From positions 88,803 through 152,802 of the forward strand of contig CACFTX010000002.1 in NCBI GenBank assembly GCA_902569405.1: a DNA stretch of 64,000 bases. The letters are read 5' to 3'. This DNA is from an uncultured Pelagibacteraceae bacterium (GTDB lineage: Bacteria; Pseudomonadota; Alphaproteobacteria; Pelagibacterales; Pelagibacteraceae). Each line of letters begins with the position of its first letter. Positions within the stretch are counted from its first letter, which is position 1. Below the pieces are notes generated by a model. It had not been told where the DNA came from, did no database searches, and worked only from the letters and a program-made list of their open reading frames with translations. This document shows, one piece after another, positions 8,179-17,121 of the stretch. Position numbers and translations under genes: made by a program.

Positions 8179-10211
8179 TTTAATTTTTTTTGGTACCTTA
8201 TCCAACCTGGACTTTTTATTGGTTCTTGAGACTCTAAATCCTGATTAAATTCGAATTCTTCATCGGTATTTAATTGATCTTCATCGTAATAATTATTTTT
8301 TTCTATATTTTTTTCCGGTAGTTCATCTAGAAATCTAGATGCCAAACTATCAATCCAGTCGCCTTGATAAAATCTGTTCATTGAAAATGAAATTGTTGCT
8401 ATTTTTTTTGCTCTTGTAATACCCACATAAGCTAGTCGTCTTTCTTCTTCAAGGCCGTCTTGTCCTTTTTCATCAATAGATTTTTGATGAGGAAATAAAC
8501 CTTCTTCCCATCCTGGCAAAAAAACAACATCAAATTCTAAGCCTTTTGATCCATGCATTGTCATTAAATTTACTTTTTCCCCGTCCCATTTTTGATCAAT
8601 AGAAGTTGCCAATGAAACATGTTCAAGAAAACTCTCTAAATTATCAAACTCTTTCATCGCATTTAAAAGTTCTTTTATGTTTTCTAGTCTATTTTCATTT
8701 TCCAAATCTTTTTTATTTTTTAACATTAGAGAATAGCCCGATTCATCAAGTATTATTTGCATTAATTTTATATGGTTAATTTTTTTTATTGTTAAATCAT
8801 TTCTCCATTTAGAGATCATACCAAGAAAAGAACTAAGACCAATTTTTGTCTTTGGTTTTATTAAATTTAATTCAATTAGTTTTTTTGCTGCCGATTCGAG
8901 ACTCAATGAATTTTTTTTTCCGTATTGATTAATTTGTTTAACTGTAGTGTCCCCAATTGATCTTTTTGGTGTATTCACTATACGTTCAAAAGCCAAGTCA
9001 TCTTTATTTTGGTAAACTAGTCTAAGATAAGAAATACAATCTTTTATTTCGGCTCTTTCATAAAATTTGATACCACCTATAATTCTATATGGTAAACCAA
9101 TTGTAAGGAATCTCTCTTCAAATTCTCTAGTTTGAAAAATTGCTCTTACTAAAACTGCAATATTATTTAAAGAGAATTTTTTCTTAAGTTTTTCAATTTT
9201 ATCGCTAACTCCAGTTGCTTCATCTTTTCCATTTCTAAAGCATTCAAGAGCAACTAATTCTCCATCATTGCTATTAGTATATAAGTTTTTTCCAACTCTA
9301 TTTTTATTATTTTCAATTAATTTTGATGCAACAGTTAAAATATTTTGAGTTGAACGATAATTTTCTTCTAATCTTATAATTTTAGTATTTTTATAAGTTT
9401 TATCAAACTCTAAAAAATTTTTAATTTCTGCACCACGCCAGCTATAAATTGATTGGTCATCATCACCAACACAACATAAGTTTTTATGGTAGTTTGCTAA
9501 ATAATTAAGCCATCTACTTTGTATATGGTTTGTATCTTGATATTCATCTACAAGTATATATTTAAAATTTTTAGAATATAATTCTGCAATATCTTTGTGC
9601 TTTTCGAATATTTTAACACAATGTAAAATTAAATCACCAAAGTCACATGTATTTAAGTCTAATAATTTGGATTGATAAATTTTATAAATTTTTAAAAAAC
9701 CTTTTTCCAAGATATCCTTTTTTTTTATAATTACATCTTCTGGATACCATCCTTTATTTTTCCATCTATCTATGACCGCCAAGATAAAATTAGGTGAAAT
9801 TTTTTTTATGTCTATATTTTCTGCTCTACAAATATTTTTTATCAGTCTTGTTTGATCGTCTTGGTCAATTATTGAAAAGTTAGAATTTAAACCAACGGCT
9901 TTTGCATGTTTTCTTAATAATTTGGCACTTATTGAATGAAATGTTCCAAGCCAAGACAGTCCAATTGCATCTTTACTTAAAATTGAACTGACTCTATTTC
10001 GCATTTCACTTGCGGCTTTATTTGTGAAAGTTACAGCTAGTACTTGATTTGGAAATGCTTTTTTTTCTTTAATAATATGAGCAATTCTAGAAGTTAATAC
10101 CCTGGTTTTTCCAGACCCTGCTCCAGCAACAATCAATAAGGGACCATCTAACCACAAAACTGCATCTTTTTGAGAATTATTGAGGTTTTTTAGATATTCA
10201 GAGTTTATCAT
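8175..10211 (-). CDS. uvrD: UvrD/PcrA-type superfamily I DNA helicase
   Basis: A 3'-5' DNA helicase for nucleotide excision and mismatch repair. Motifs in order are Q motif LNNSQKDAV, Walker A VAGAGSGKTRVLTSR, motif Ia VLAVTFTNKAASEMRNRV, motif II VDEYQDTN, motif III CVGDDDQSIYSWRGAE, motif IV EENYRST, motif V MTMHGSKGLEFDVVFLPGWEEGLFPH and motif VI EERRLAYVGITRAK. An acidic C-terminal tail follows, ending SPGWIRYQKK. The track start at 10235 is a TTG; an in-frame ATG at 10211 (MINSEYLKNLNNSQ) is the more likely start, giving 678 residues. It diverges from the AsmA-like gene and overlaps the downstream aminopeptidase. Confidence 0.95.
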   Translation of the reverse strand: MINSEYLKNLNNSQKDAVLWLDGPLLIVAGAGSGKTRVLTSRIAHIIKEKKAFPNQVLAVTFTNKAASEMRNRVSSILSKDAIGLSWLGTFHSISAKLLRKHAKAVGLNSNFSIIDQDDQTRLIKNICRAENIDIKKISPNFILAVIDRWKNKGWYPEDVIIKKKDILEKGFLKIYKIYQSKLLDLNTCDFGDLILHCVKIFEKHKDIAELYSKNFKYILVDEYQDTNHIQSRWLNYLANYHKNLCCVGDDDQSIYSWRGAEIKNFLEFDKTYKNTKIIRLEENYRSTQNILTVASKLIENNKNRVGKNLYTNSNDGELVALECFRNGKDEATGVSDKIEKLKKKFSLNNIAVLVRAIFQTREFEERFLTIGLPYRIIGGIKFYERAEIKDCISYLRLVYQNKDDLAFERIVNTPKRSIGDTTVKQINQYGKKNSLSLESAAKKLIELNLIKPKTKIGLSSFLGMISKWRNDLTIKKINHIKLMQIILDESGYSLMLKNKKDLENENRLENIKELLNAMKEFDNLESFLEHVSLATSIDQKWDGEKVNLMTMHGSKGLEFDVVFLPGWEEGLFPHQKSIDEKGQDGLEEERRLAYVGITRAKKIATISFSMNRFYQGDWIDSLASRFLDELPEKNIEKNNYYDEDQLNTDEEFEFNQDLESQEPIKSPGWIRYQKKLK

Positions 10212-10246
10212 TTTTAAATTATCATTATAAATCAATTAAATTTTTC

Positions 10247-11761
10247 ATGAAAAAAAAACTTTTTAAAGAAATTGCAAGAATTAACAACTTTTTTACTTTT
10301 CATTTCAACAAAATAAATGAATTTGTAAAAATTATAAATCAAAAATTTAAAAAAATTAGTAGTTTTAACAAGTATTTAATCTTTTTCATCACAACATTAT
10401 TCCTTTACTTGTTTTACTTATCTATTCCCAGTCTATACGACAAAGGATTTATTCAAGCAAAATTAAGTAAAATGATAACTGAAGAATATAATATTAATTT
10501 AAGTTTATCTTCAGATATTAACTATAATATTTTACCAAGGCCTCATATATTAATAAAAAATTCAAAGTTTTATACCAATGACCTGACGTCACCAAAGGAA
10601 CTTGGTCAAATAAAAAAAATAAAAATATTTATTAGTCAAAAGAATTTTTTTGATCAAAAAAATATAGAGATAAAATCCATATTAATAAACCAAGCTAATT
10701 TTTCACTTAAAGCAGAGGATTTAAATTATTTAATAAAATTTATTGAAAAAAAATTTTCAAAAAAAAAATTAAATATAAATAATAGTAATTTTTTTTATAT
10801 AGATGATAATGAAAATGTAATTTCTATTTTTCCAGTTAAAAAACTTAGTTTATTTTTTGATGAAAAAAAATTTCAAAATTTTTTAAGTTCCAGCGGTAAA
10901 TTTTTTACTATGCCATATAGATTTAATTGGAACAAAGATTTGAATAAAAATATGAATTCATCAATTTTTAAAATAAATAAATTAAATCTTAAAATAGAAA
11001 ATTTTACTGAATCATTAAATTCTGATTTGTTGATGAAAAATTTTATTTTTTTTAGAAACATGGAAATAGAAAGTAATATTTTTGTTAAAAAAAATTTAAT
11101 AGAAATAAAATCAACTAATAAATCAAATACAAAAAATGACACTTTAAGCTATGAAGGTTTAATTGAATTAAATCCTTTTAATTTAGATTTTGAATTAAAA
11201 TTAAATAAATTAAATTTTAAAAAAAATATTTTTAATAATGATTTATTGAGGAGTTTTTTTGAAATTAAACATTTTTATAATCCGAATTTAAGCTCAAAAA
11301 TAAATTTAAAAATTGATAATTTAATAAAAAATAAATTATTTAATTCTTCAGCAATATTTATTAATTTAAAAAATGGTGGTATTGATTTTAATAATACAAT
11401 TTTCAATGGAAATGTTGGTAATTTAAATTTAATTAATAGTGACATTAATAATGTCAAAGGTGATTTGATATTCAATGGTAGTTTTTTATTTAAAATTACT
11501 TCAAAAAATGAATTTCATAGATTATTTCAAATTGGAAAAAAAAATAGAAAACATCTAAGTAATATTTATTTTAACTTAGAATATAATTTAACTAAAAATA
11601 AATTTGAAATTAGCAATTTAGTTTTTGAGCCTGGTAAGATCAAAAATGAAGATGAGTTGTCTAATTATTTAAATAATTATAGTAATAATTCAAAAAACCC
11701 TACTTGGATTGACTTTAAAATTTTTATTAAAAAAATTTTATTAGACTACTATGACGGATAA
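10247..11761 (+). CDS. AsmA-family inner-membrane protein
   Basis: A 504-residue protein with a short cytoplasmic lysine-rich N-terminus, one membrane helix at about residues 44-62 ([18 protein letters not shown]), and a large periplasmic part. Just after the helix it shows the AsmA N-terminal signature: an I/L-rich strand, [24 protein letters not shown], matching the family pattern in which a Leu-x-Gly/Asp-Ile-x-x-x-x-x-P-x-P block precedes repeated beta strands. AsmA-like proteins are thought to form long beta grooves that move phospholipids to the outer membrane. The body is extremely rich in Asn, Lys, Ile and Phe. It overlaps the convergent fumC end by 13 bases. Confidence 0.75.
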   Translation: MKKKLFKEIARINNFFTFHFNKINEFVKIINQKFKKISSFNKYLIFFITTLFLYLFYLSIPSLYDKGFIQAKLSKMITEEYNINLSLSSDINYNILPRPHILIKNSKFYTNDLTSPKELGQIKKIKIFISQKNFFDQKNIEIKSILINQANFSLKAEDLNYLIKFIEKKFSKKKLNINNSNFFYIDDNENVISIFPVKKLSLFFDEKKFQNFLSSSGKFFTMPYRFNWNKDLNKNMNSSIFKINKLNLKIENFTESLNSDLLMKNFIFFRNMEIESNIFVKKNLIEIKSTNKSNTKNDTLSYEGLIELNPFNLDFELKLNKLNFKKNIFNNDLLRSFFEIKHFYNPNLSSKINLKIDNLIKNKLFNSSAIFINLKNGGIDFNNTIFNGNVGNLNLINSDINNVKGDLIFNGSFLFKITSKNEFHRLFQIGKKNRKHLSNIYFNLEYNLTKNKFEISNLVFEPGKIKNEDELSNYLNNYSNNSKNPTWIDFKIFIKKILLDYYDG

Positions 11762-13137
11762 ATCATTTTTTTTGGATTAATAATTTTATTATATTCTTTT
11801 TCACTTATTAAACCTGTTTTTAATGTTTCGTATTTTAATGTAGTTTTATTTTTTAATGCACGTTTAGCAATTTTTGCTGCATTATCATAACCAATTTTTG
11901 GAGTAAGTGCAGTTACCAACATCAATGAATTATCTAGCAAATTTTTAATTCTATTTTTGTCAGCTTTAAGTCCAGATATACAATATTTAGAAAAACTTTT
12001 TGTGCTGTCTGATAAAATTTTAATTGATTGAAGTATATTGTGTATTATTAAAGGTTTAAAAACATTTAGCTCAAAATGTCCGTGAGATCCGGCCATGGTA
12101 ATTCCATTATGATTTCCAATTACTTTAACACAAACCATGGTGACAGCTTCGCATTGAGTTGGATTAATTTTACCTGGCATAATTGAAGACCCGGGCTCAT
12201 TCTCTGGTAAGATTAATTCTCCATATCCTGCTCTAGGTCCCGATCCTAAGAATCTAATGTCATTAGCAATTTTCATTAGACATACTGCCGTTGTATTTAA
12301 AGTTCCAGAAAAGTTAACTATAGAATCATGCGCTGCCAAAGCCGCAAATTTATTTTTTGCTGGTTTAAAAGGCAGTCTAGTGATTTTTTTAATTTCATTT
12401 ACAATTTTTTTATCAAAATTTTTTTTTGTATTTATACCAGTTCCTACTGCTGTGCCGCCTTGAGCCAAGTAATAAATTTCATTTAAAGCATTTTTTATTC
12501 TTTTGATGCTTTCTTCAAGTTGGGATTGGTATCCAGAAAACTCCTGTCCAAGAGATAATGGGGTAGCATCTTGAAGATGAGTTCTTCCAATTTTTACAAT
12601 TTTATTGAACTGTTTAACTTTTTTTTTTAGTTCATTGTTAAGCATGTTAAGTGAAGGAATTAATAAATCTTTAGTTTGCAATGCAATTGCAATATGCATT
12701 GCTGTAGGAAAAACATCATTTGTTGATTGCGATCTATTAACATGGTCATTTGGATGAACTGGCTTTTTTGTGCCTTTTTTACCCCCTAATATTTCAATTG
12801 CTCTATTTGCAATTACCTCATTAACGTTCATATTAGTTTGAGTTCCAGAACCTGTTTGCCAAACTTTTAAGGGAAAATTGTCATACATTTTTCCTTGAGT
12901 TATTTCATTAGCTGCTTTGATAATTGCCCCAGAAACTTTTTTATCAAGATCTTTATTTTTGTAATTAACAATTGCTGCAGCTTTTTTAATAATTGCGATA
13001 GATTTTATTAAAACTGGTCTAACTAAAAAGTCACCAATATTGAAGTATTTTTTAGATCTTTGTGTTGATGCACCCCAGTATTTGTCTGAGGGTACTTTAA
13101 TATTTCCAAGACTGTCAAATTCTTTTCTAAATTTCAT
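11749..13137 (-). CDS. fumC: Class II fumarate hydratase
   Basis: Fumarase of the TCA cycle: interconverts fumarate and L-malate without an iron-sulfur cluster. The 462-residue protein has the superfamily signature [17 protein letters not shown], the substrate loop [39 protein letters not shown], and the catalytic region [17 protein letters not shown]. These assign it to FumC rather than argininosuccinate lyase or aspartase; the GSGTQTNMN form is typical of fumarase. The ATG at 13137 gives the conserved [15 protein letters not shown]-terminus. It is transcribed divergently from the MazG-like gene. Confidence 0.96.
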   Translation of the reverse strand: MKFRKEFDSLGNIKVPSDKYWGASTQRSKKYFNIGDFLVRPVLIKSIAIIKKAAAIVNYKNKDLDKKVSGAIIKAANEITQGKMYDNFPLKVWQTGSGTQTNMNVNEVIANRAIEILGGKKGTKKPVHPNDHVNRSQSTNDVFPTAMHIAIALQTKDLLIPSLNMLNNELKKKVKQFNKIVKIGRTHLQDATPLSLGQEFSGYQSQLEESIKRIKNALNEIYYLAQGGTAVGTGINTKKNFDKKIVNEIKKITRLPFKPAKNKFAALAAHDSIVNFSGTLNTTAVCLMKIANDIRFLGSGPRAGYGELILPENEPGSSIMPGKINPTQCEAVTMVCVKVIGNHNGITMAGSHGHFELNVFKPLIIHNILQSIKILSDSTKSFSKYCISGLKADKNRIKNLLDNSLMLVTALTPKIGYDNAAKIAKRALKNKTTLKYETLKTGLISEKEYNKIINPKKMIYPS

Positions 13138-13203
13138 ATTTTGTTTGAATACAACCTGTTAAATCTTATACATTAATTTTCTTAAAAATCATATAGGAGC
13201 ATT

Positions 13204-13575
13204 ATGACAAATTTTGAAAAAGTAGGTCAATTTATGAAAACATTCGGTCAAGAAGTAAAAAATAAACCAGGGTTGAGTTCAGAAAAAATAAATAATTTAA
13301 GAATTGGTTTGATAAATGAAGAGCTAGAAGAGTTTAAGGAAGCAATCAAAAATAATGATTTAAAAGAAGCAATTGATGCTTTAACAGACATTTTATATGT
13401 TACTTATGGTGCCGGACATGCTTTTGGCGTAAATCTTGATGAATGCTTTGATGAGGTGCAGAAATCTAATATGAGTAAATTAGGAGAAGATGGAAAACCA
13501 ATTTATAACGAATCTGGCAAAGTTATGAAGGGGCCTAATTATTTTAAACCCGATTTGTCAAAATTTATAAAGTAA
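13204..13575 (+). CDS. MazG/PRA-PH-like nucleotide pyrophosphohydrolase
   Basis: A 123-residue all-alpha protein of the MazG/HisE-like nucleoside triphosphate pyrophosphohydrolase superfamily. The metal-binding pattern is clear: INEELEEFKEAI (E-E-x-x-E) about residues 38-49, then LKEAIDALTDILYVTYGAG (E-x-x-D-x-x-x-D), which chelates magnesium in this fold. Family members hydrolyse NTPs or dNTPs to monophosphates, often for pool sanitation; the exact substrate is not readable. A good ribosome site (TAGGAGC) lies 7 bases before the ATG. It is divergent from fumC and ends just 1 base before the left repeat of the tmRNA-bounded islet. Confidence 0.8.
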   Translation: MTNFEKVGQFMKTFGQEVKNKPGLSSEKINNLRIGLINEELEEFKEAIKNNDLKEAIDALTDILYVTYGAGHAFGVNLDECFDEVQKSNMSKLGEDGKPIYNESGKVMKGPNYFKPDLSKFIK

Positions 13576-13576
13576 A

Positions 13577-13604
13577 AAGGGGCGTTCTGTTGCCAGGTGC
13601 CCCG
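13577..13604. repeat. Left 28-bp direct repeat: displaced tmRNA 3'-end fragment (att-like)
   Basis: A 28-base sequence beginning AAGGGGCGTTCTGTTGCCAG is identical to 14406-14433, which forms the 3' end of the minus-strand tmRNA gene. Read on the minus strand, this copy is a GGGGC...GCCCC hairpin followed by TTTTT, so it still has a terminator-like T-run that the copy inside the tmRNA gene lacks. This is the pattern left when an element inserts at a tRNA or tmRNA 3' end: an intact gene on one side and a duplicated end on the other. Confidence 0.85.
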
Positions 13605-13660
13605 AACTTTGTACCATTATTCGCGAATAATTTGAATTGAAAAGTGAGATTTTGCACTAG

Positions 13661-13684
13661 TAGTGCGATCGTAGTGCGATCAGA
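13661..13684. repeat. Tandem TAGTGCGATC pair, left copy
   Basis: TAGTGCGATC occurs twice here with 11-bp periodicity, followed by AGA. A near-identical 24-base block lies at 14341-14364. Together the two blocks bracket the two small genes, nested inside the 28-bp repeats. They may be recombinase or regulator binding sites, or the ends of a small inserted unit. They also lie just upstream of the ribosome site of the first gene. Confidence 0.7.
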
Positions 13685-13719
13685 TTATTTATGATAAATT
13701 AAAATTAAAAGGAGGAAAT

Positions 13720-13920
13720 ATGGATAGATATACTAAATTTATATTATCAATAATTGCAGTTGGAATACTTGGGGTAAACTTTCATTTGTACAAAGACGCA
13801 ATTATTACACCAGCTCATGCAGAAAATATTCAGTACATGATTATTTGTGATACAGAAGGTCAATGTGCTGATGTTACAAATTCAGGTAGATTTAAGGTTA
13901 GCATTAACGATCCTAGATAA
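13720..13920 (+). CDS. Small membrane-anchored or exported hypothetical protein (islet gene 1)
   Basis: A 66-residue protein with an unusually strong ribosome site (AAGGAGG) upstream of its ATG. Residues 7-24 form a hydrophobic helix (FILSIIAVGILGVNFHLY). A possible signal-peptidase site follows at AHA (about residue 35), so it could be either exported or anchored. The remainder contains two cysteines (ICDTEGQCADV) that could form a disulfide in the periplasm. I do not recognise a named family. It lies inside the repeat-bounded islet next to the tmRNA gene and is followed by a small lipoprotein gene. Confidence 0.6.
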   Translation: MDRYTKFILSIIAVGILGVNFHLYKDAIITPAHAENIQYMIICDTEGQCADVTNSGRFKVSINDPR

Positions 13921-13978
13921 GAATTAATACTAGTACTGATCTAGTGAGATAAGAATTATTGTGTTACGATCATTAATT

Positions 13979-14335
13979 ATGAAAAAGCTTTTAGTGATCT
14001 TGGTTCTGGGCTTTATGCTAAGCTCTTGCGGTACTCCAAGCCATTATCACAATATTAGTACAAGCGGTCATAAGGCATCAGTAATATATCCTGATGAAGG
14101 ACAGTACGGTTTATCTTATAACCAACCAACCATAGAGTTTGCTGTGTTCGCTGCTTTTAGAAATTGTGAATCAGTAGCAAAGCTGAGTTCTTGCGAACTA
14201 GATTATATTGATGAGAGACAAATTACTAATAAAGGTGAAAAAGATGATTGGAGAAAAAGATATTTACTGAACAAAGACAATTATGAATTTATAACTGATT
14301 CTCAAGGCAACATTTTAATAAAAAAAAAGGACTAG
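13979..14335 (+). CDS. Small lipoprotein of unknown function (islet gene 2)
   Basis: The ORF track starts at a GTG (13961), but the ATG at 13979 gives a clean lipoprotein signal peptide, MKKLLVILVLGFMLSSCGTP, with lipobox LSSC and lipidated cysteine at about residue 17. The mature part is about 100 residues, with two further cysteines (FRNCESVAKLSSCELDYI) that may pair in the periplasm, and a charged C-terminus. No family is recognised. Base use is somewhat less A-rich than in the flanking housekeeping genes. Its position within the tmRNA-bounded islet suggests it arrived with, or is the cargo of, a mobile or formerly mobile unit. Confidence 0.6.
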   Translation: MKKLLVILVLGFMLSSCGTPSHYHNISTSGHKASVIYPDEGQYGLSYNQPTIEFAVFAAFRNCESVAKLSSCELDYIDERQITNKGEKDDWRKRYLLNKDNYEFITDSQGNILIKKKD

Positions 14336-14340
14336 GTCTT

Positions 14341-14364
14341 TAGTGCGATCACAGAGCGATCAGA
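14341..14364. repeat. Tandem TAGTGCGATC-like pair, right copy
   Basis: TAGTGCGATC followed 11 bases on by CAGAGCGATCAGA, matching 20 or so of the 24 bases of the block at 13661-13684. It begins just after the stop codon of the lipoprotein gene and 42 bases before the right 28-bp repeat. Confidence 0.65.
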
Positions 14365-14405
14365 ATTAAATTTAGCTAAATAATTATTGATAAATATAAG
14401 ATGCT

Positions 14406-14433
14406 AAGGGGCGTTCTGTTGCCAGGTGCCCCG
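14406..14433. repeat. Right 28-bp direct repeat (within tmRNA 3' end)
   Basis: Identical to 13577-13604. Here it is the 3'-terminal hairpin/pseudoknot segment of the intact minus-strand tmRNA gene (GGGGCACCTGGCAACAGAA on that strand). The base after the repeat on each side differs, so the duplication is exactly bounded. Confidence 0.85.
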
Positions 14434-14664
14434 GACCCCGTAACTTAATTAAAAAATTAATTAAGCTGCAAGTGCAAATTTATTATTTGCATTTGTAAAT
14501 TAGCCCGTTACGGCGGTACAATACCGAACGAAAGAATAGCTTTTAGACATTCGTCGATCCTAATTCACCCCCGCAAGTTGTAAATGGTGGAGGTGGTGGG
14601 TACTGCCCCCACGTCCGTAATGGTTATTACGAAATTCGTTTATCGTCATAGTTGGAAAACCAAC
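14408..14664 (-). ncRNA. ssrA: Two-piece (circularly permuted) tmRNA, alphaproteobacterial type
   Basis: tmRNA rescues stalled ribosomes and tags the nascent protein for proteolysis. On the minus strand the acceptor piece comes first: a T-arm GTGGG-loop-CCCAC at 14596-14612 with the atypical loop GGCAGTA, then acceptor strand CACCTCC and ACCA ending at 14585. A 12-base spacer would be removed in processing. The coding piece starts at 14572 with GGGGGTG, which pairs fully (one G-U) with CACCTCC, followed by GAATTAGGATCGACG, the conserved tmRNA 5' segment. The predicted tag frame at 14490-14461 is GCA AAT AAT AAA TTT GCA CTT GCA GCT TAA, encoding ANNKFALAA, with the ALAA ending expected for ClpXP. 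The outer limits and the exact resume codon are approximate. Confidence 0.88.
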
Positions 14665-14708
14665 ATTAATAATATAAAACCTATTAACTAAGATTCAATA
14701 ACTAATTC

Positions 14709-15659
14709 ATGAAATTAACTAAAGAACAGTTGCAAGAAATAAAAGATCAGCAAAAACAAGAAAATAAGACAAAAAGAGTTACTGCACCAGAACTTGAAAA
14801 AATTTTATATGAAGCAATACCTATTCTTGATCATGGGTTTATAAGAGTGATTGATTATATGGGTGACGATAGTTCTATTGTTCAGGCTGCTAGAGTTTCT
14901 TACGGAAAAGGAACAAAAAAAGTTTCTACTGATAGCGGATTGATTAAATATTTAATGCGTCACTGGCATAGTACTCCATTTGAGATGTGTGAAATTAAGT
15001 ATCATGTAAAACTTCCAATTTTTATAGCGCGTCAATGGATTAGACATAGAACTGCAAATGTTAATGAATATTCAGCTCGATATTCAATTTTAGATAAGGA
15101 ATTTTATTTACCATCTAATGAAAATTTAGCTGTACAATCACAAAGCAATAGACAGGGCAGAGGAGGCGTTATTGGAGGTGATCAAGCAAAACAGGTTTTA
15201 GAATTGTTAAAAAGTGATGCTGAACGTACTTATAAAAATTATGAAGAAATGCTCAATCAAAAATTTGATGGCACAACCATAGATGAGAACAAAAAAGGAT
15301 TGGCCAGAGAACTTGCTAGAATGAACTTAACTTTAAATACTTATACCCAATGGTATTGGAAAACAGATTTATTAAATTTAATGAATTTTTTAAGACTTAG
15401 AGCAGATAGTCATGCTCAATATGAAATTAGAGCTTATGCTAATGCAATGCTTGATACAGTAAAAAAATGGGTTCCAATTACATATGATGCTTTTATGGAT
15501 TACAGAGTCGGAGGTACAGAAGTTTCAGCAAAAGGAAAAATTGTAATTCAAAAACTTATCAATGGTGAAGATGTTAAAGCTAATGACTCAGGTTTGTCAA
15601 AAAGAGAATGGAATGAATTAATGGAAGCTTTTAAACTTCATGAAAAAATAATTAATTGA
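14709..15659 (+). CDS. thyX: Flavin-dependent thymidylate synthase ThyX
   Basis: ThyX makes dTMP from dUMP using FAD, NADPH and methylene-tetrahydrofolate. The 316-residue protein contains the diagnostic ThyX motif [15 protein letters not shown] (about residue 115; consensus RHR-x7-S-x-R), preceded by PIFIARQWI, and a C-terminal [17 protein letters not shown] that contributes to dUMP and flavin binding. It is longer than many ThyX proteins because of an N-terminal helical extension of roughly 35 residues rich in Lys and Gln. It is divergent from the tmRNA gene and nearly abuts the convergent GNAT gene. Presence of ThyX normally means the cell lacks ThyA. Confidence 0.96.
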   Translation: MKLTKEQLQEIKDQQKQENKTKRVTAPELEKILYEAIPILDHGFIRVIDYMGDDSSIVQAARVSYGKGTKKVSTDSGLIKYLMRHWHSTPFEMCEIKYHVKLPIFIARQWIRHRTANVNEYSARYSILDKEFYLPSNENLAVQSQSNRQGRGGVIGGDQAKQVLELLKSDAERTYKNYEEMLNQKFDGTTIDENKKGLARELARMNLTLNTYTQWYWKTDLLNLMNFLRLRADSHAQYEIRAYANAMLDTVKKWVPITYDAFMDYRVGGTEVSAKGKIVIQKLINGEDVKANDSGLSKREWNELMEAFKLHEKIIN

Positions 15660-15663
15660 TCTT

Positions 15664-16251
15664 TCAAATATTCCAATAAAATTCATAATAAGTTCTATTT
15701 AAAATTTTAAATTTTTTAATTAAATTTATTTTTTTCTCTCTTTCATAATATTTAAATAATCTTTCATTATGAGTTTTGGTAAATATTCCTTTATAATTTT
15801 TATTTTTTGTTAAAACTTGTGCTTCGTTAATTAACATCTTTCCTATACCTTGAGATGAAAATTCTTTCCTTACTGCGAATGCATGAATTTCAGAATAGGT
15901 ATCAGGGTTTTCATCTTTTTTAAAAATTTGAAAAATTAGTCTAATTACAAGAAGTGGATTTGTTAGAGATTTAAAAATAAAAATGAAAATGCTTTTAATA
16001 CTAATAATTTTTTTAAGATTTATTTTATTAAATTTAAGAACTAAAAAACCTAAAATTAAATTATTTTTTGAAGCAATAATTACATTTGCATTATTTTTTA
16101 TCATTAATTTGAAATAATTTTTTAAAGTGTCATATCCAAAATTAGGCAATATATCTGATGATAAATTTTTAGAGTAAATATTACAAATTTCATCAATTTG
16201 TTTTGGATTAATTTTATCTATTGATGAGTCTAAATTTTTAATCAAAATCAT
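15664..16251 (-). CDS. GNAT-family N-acetyltransferase
   Basis: A 195-residue protein with the GNAT acetyl-CoA fold. Motif A is seen as EIHAFAVRKEFSSQGIGKMLINEAQ, with the pyrophosphate loop SSQGIGK (consensus R/Q-x-x-G-x-G/A) at about residue 135. Earlier strands (VIIASKNNLILGFLVLKF) match the N-terminal sheet. A hydrophobic stretch at about 80-105 (ISIKSIFIFIFKSLTNPLLVIRLIF) is unusual for a soluble acetyltransferase and may lie against a membrane. The substrate is unknown. Its start overlaps the end of mrp by 4 bases (ATGA), so it is translated from the mrp transcript. Confidence 0.75.
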   Translation of the reverse strand: MILIKNLDSSIDKINPKQIDEICNIYSKNLSSDILPNFGYDTLKNYFKLMIKNNANVIIASKNNLILGFLVLKFNKINLKKIISIKSIFIFIFKSLTNPLLVIRLIFQIFKKDENPDTYSEIHAFAVRKEFSSQGIGKMLINEAQVLTKNKNYKGIFTKTHNERLFKYYEREKKINLIKKFKILNRTYYEFYWNI

Positions 16252-17072
16252 AAATAAATTGATTTTAGTTCATTTGCTAAATTTAAAAATATTTTTGAAA
16301 TTTCATGATCTAAATTATTTTCTACAATTGGTTTACCATCATCTCCACATTTTCCTACTTCCGGATTAATTGGGATCTCTCCTAAAAATTTTTTACTAAA
16401 TTCCTCAGCAGTTTTTTTAACACCTCCTTCTCCAAAAATATTATATCTTTTTCCATCATCTCCTAAAAAAAAACTCATATTATCTACTAAACCAATTACT
16501 TTTACACCAAGCTTATCAAACATTTTTATTCCTCTCTTAACATCCAACAATGCAACTTCTTGTGGGGTAGATACTATGATTGCGCCATCTAGTTTAATTT
16601 CTTGTGCAAATGTTAATTGCGTATCTCCTGTTCCTGGTGGCATATCTACAATTATAAAATCTAAATCTTTCCATGATACTTTTTGTGTAAAAGTTTTTAT
16701 AGCGCTCGTTACCATTGGTCCTCTCCAGATCATTGGAGTTTGTTGGTCCGCAAGAAAACCTATGGACATACATTGAATATCATATTTAATTACTGGACTT
16801 AAAGTCTGGCCATCACTTTTAGGTTTTTCATTAATGTCGAACATTTTTGGAATTGAAGGTCCATAAATATCTGCATCAAGTAAACCAACTTTGCATCCAG
16901 TTTTTTTTAATGCCAAAGCAAGGTTTGTGGCAAAAGTAGATTTTCCGACTCCTCCTTTTGCACTAGAAATTGCGATAGTAAATTTGGTTCCCTTAATTGG
17001 GTTTTTTTCAAAGGTTTTACCCTGCATTTTTTTCTTCATTGCTTCAGTTAATACTGGTTTTTCTTTTGGCAT
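16248..17072 (-). CDS. mrp: Mrp/ApbC/NBP35-family P-loop ATPase
   Basis: A cytoplasmic iron-sulfur cluster carrier/assembly ATPase. The deviant Walker A SSAKGGVGKSTFATNLALAL is at about residues 33-52, followed by LLDADIYGPSIPKMF and IVDMPPGTGDTQLTFAQ, which define the Mrp family. The N-terminal DUF59 domain present in many homologues is missing, so the protein is 274 residues. The usual C-x-x-C of the family is not visible: the corresponding region reads VDNMSFFLGDDGKRYNIFG. Alphaproteobacterial members can lack it, so cluster binding by this copy is uncertain. It is divergent from hflK across about 50 bases. Confidence 0.9.
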   Translation of the reverse strand: MPKEKPVLTEAMKKKMQGKTFEKNPIKGTKFTIAISSAKGGVGKSTFATNLALALKKTGCKVGLLDADIYGPSIPKMFDINEKPKSDGQTLSPVIKYDIQCMSIGFLADQQTPMIWRGPMVTSAIKTFTQKVSWKDLDFIIVDMPPGTGDTQLTFAQEIKLDGAIIVSTPQEVALLDVKRGIKMFDKLGVKVIGLVDNMSFFLGDDGKRYNIFGEGGVKKTAEEFSKKFLGEIPINPEVGKCGDDGKPIVENNLDHEISKIFLNLANELKSIYL

Positions 17073-17121
17073 AATTCTATCTTAACTTGTTTTTCTAATT
17101 AAAGACATTATATAGATTGTC

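Noticed and set aside
16248-17072. Loss of the Mrp C-x-x-C motif as a novel finding
   Set aside because: Other alphaproteobacterial Mrp proteins also lack it, so it is kept as a note in the feature only.
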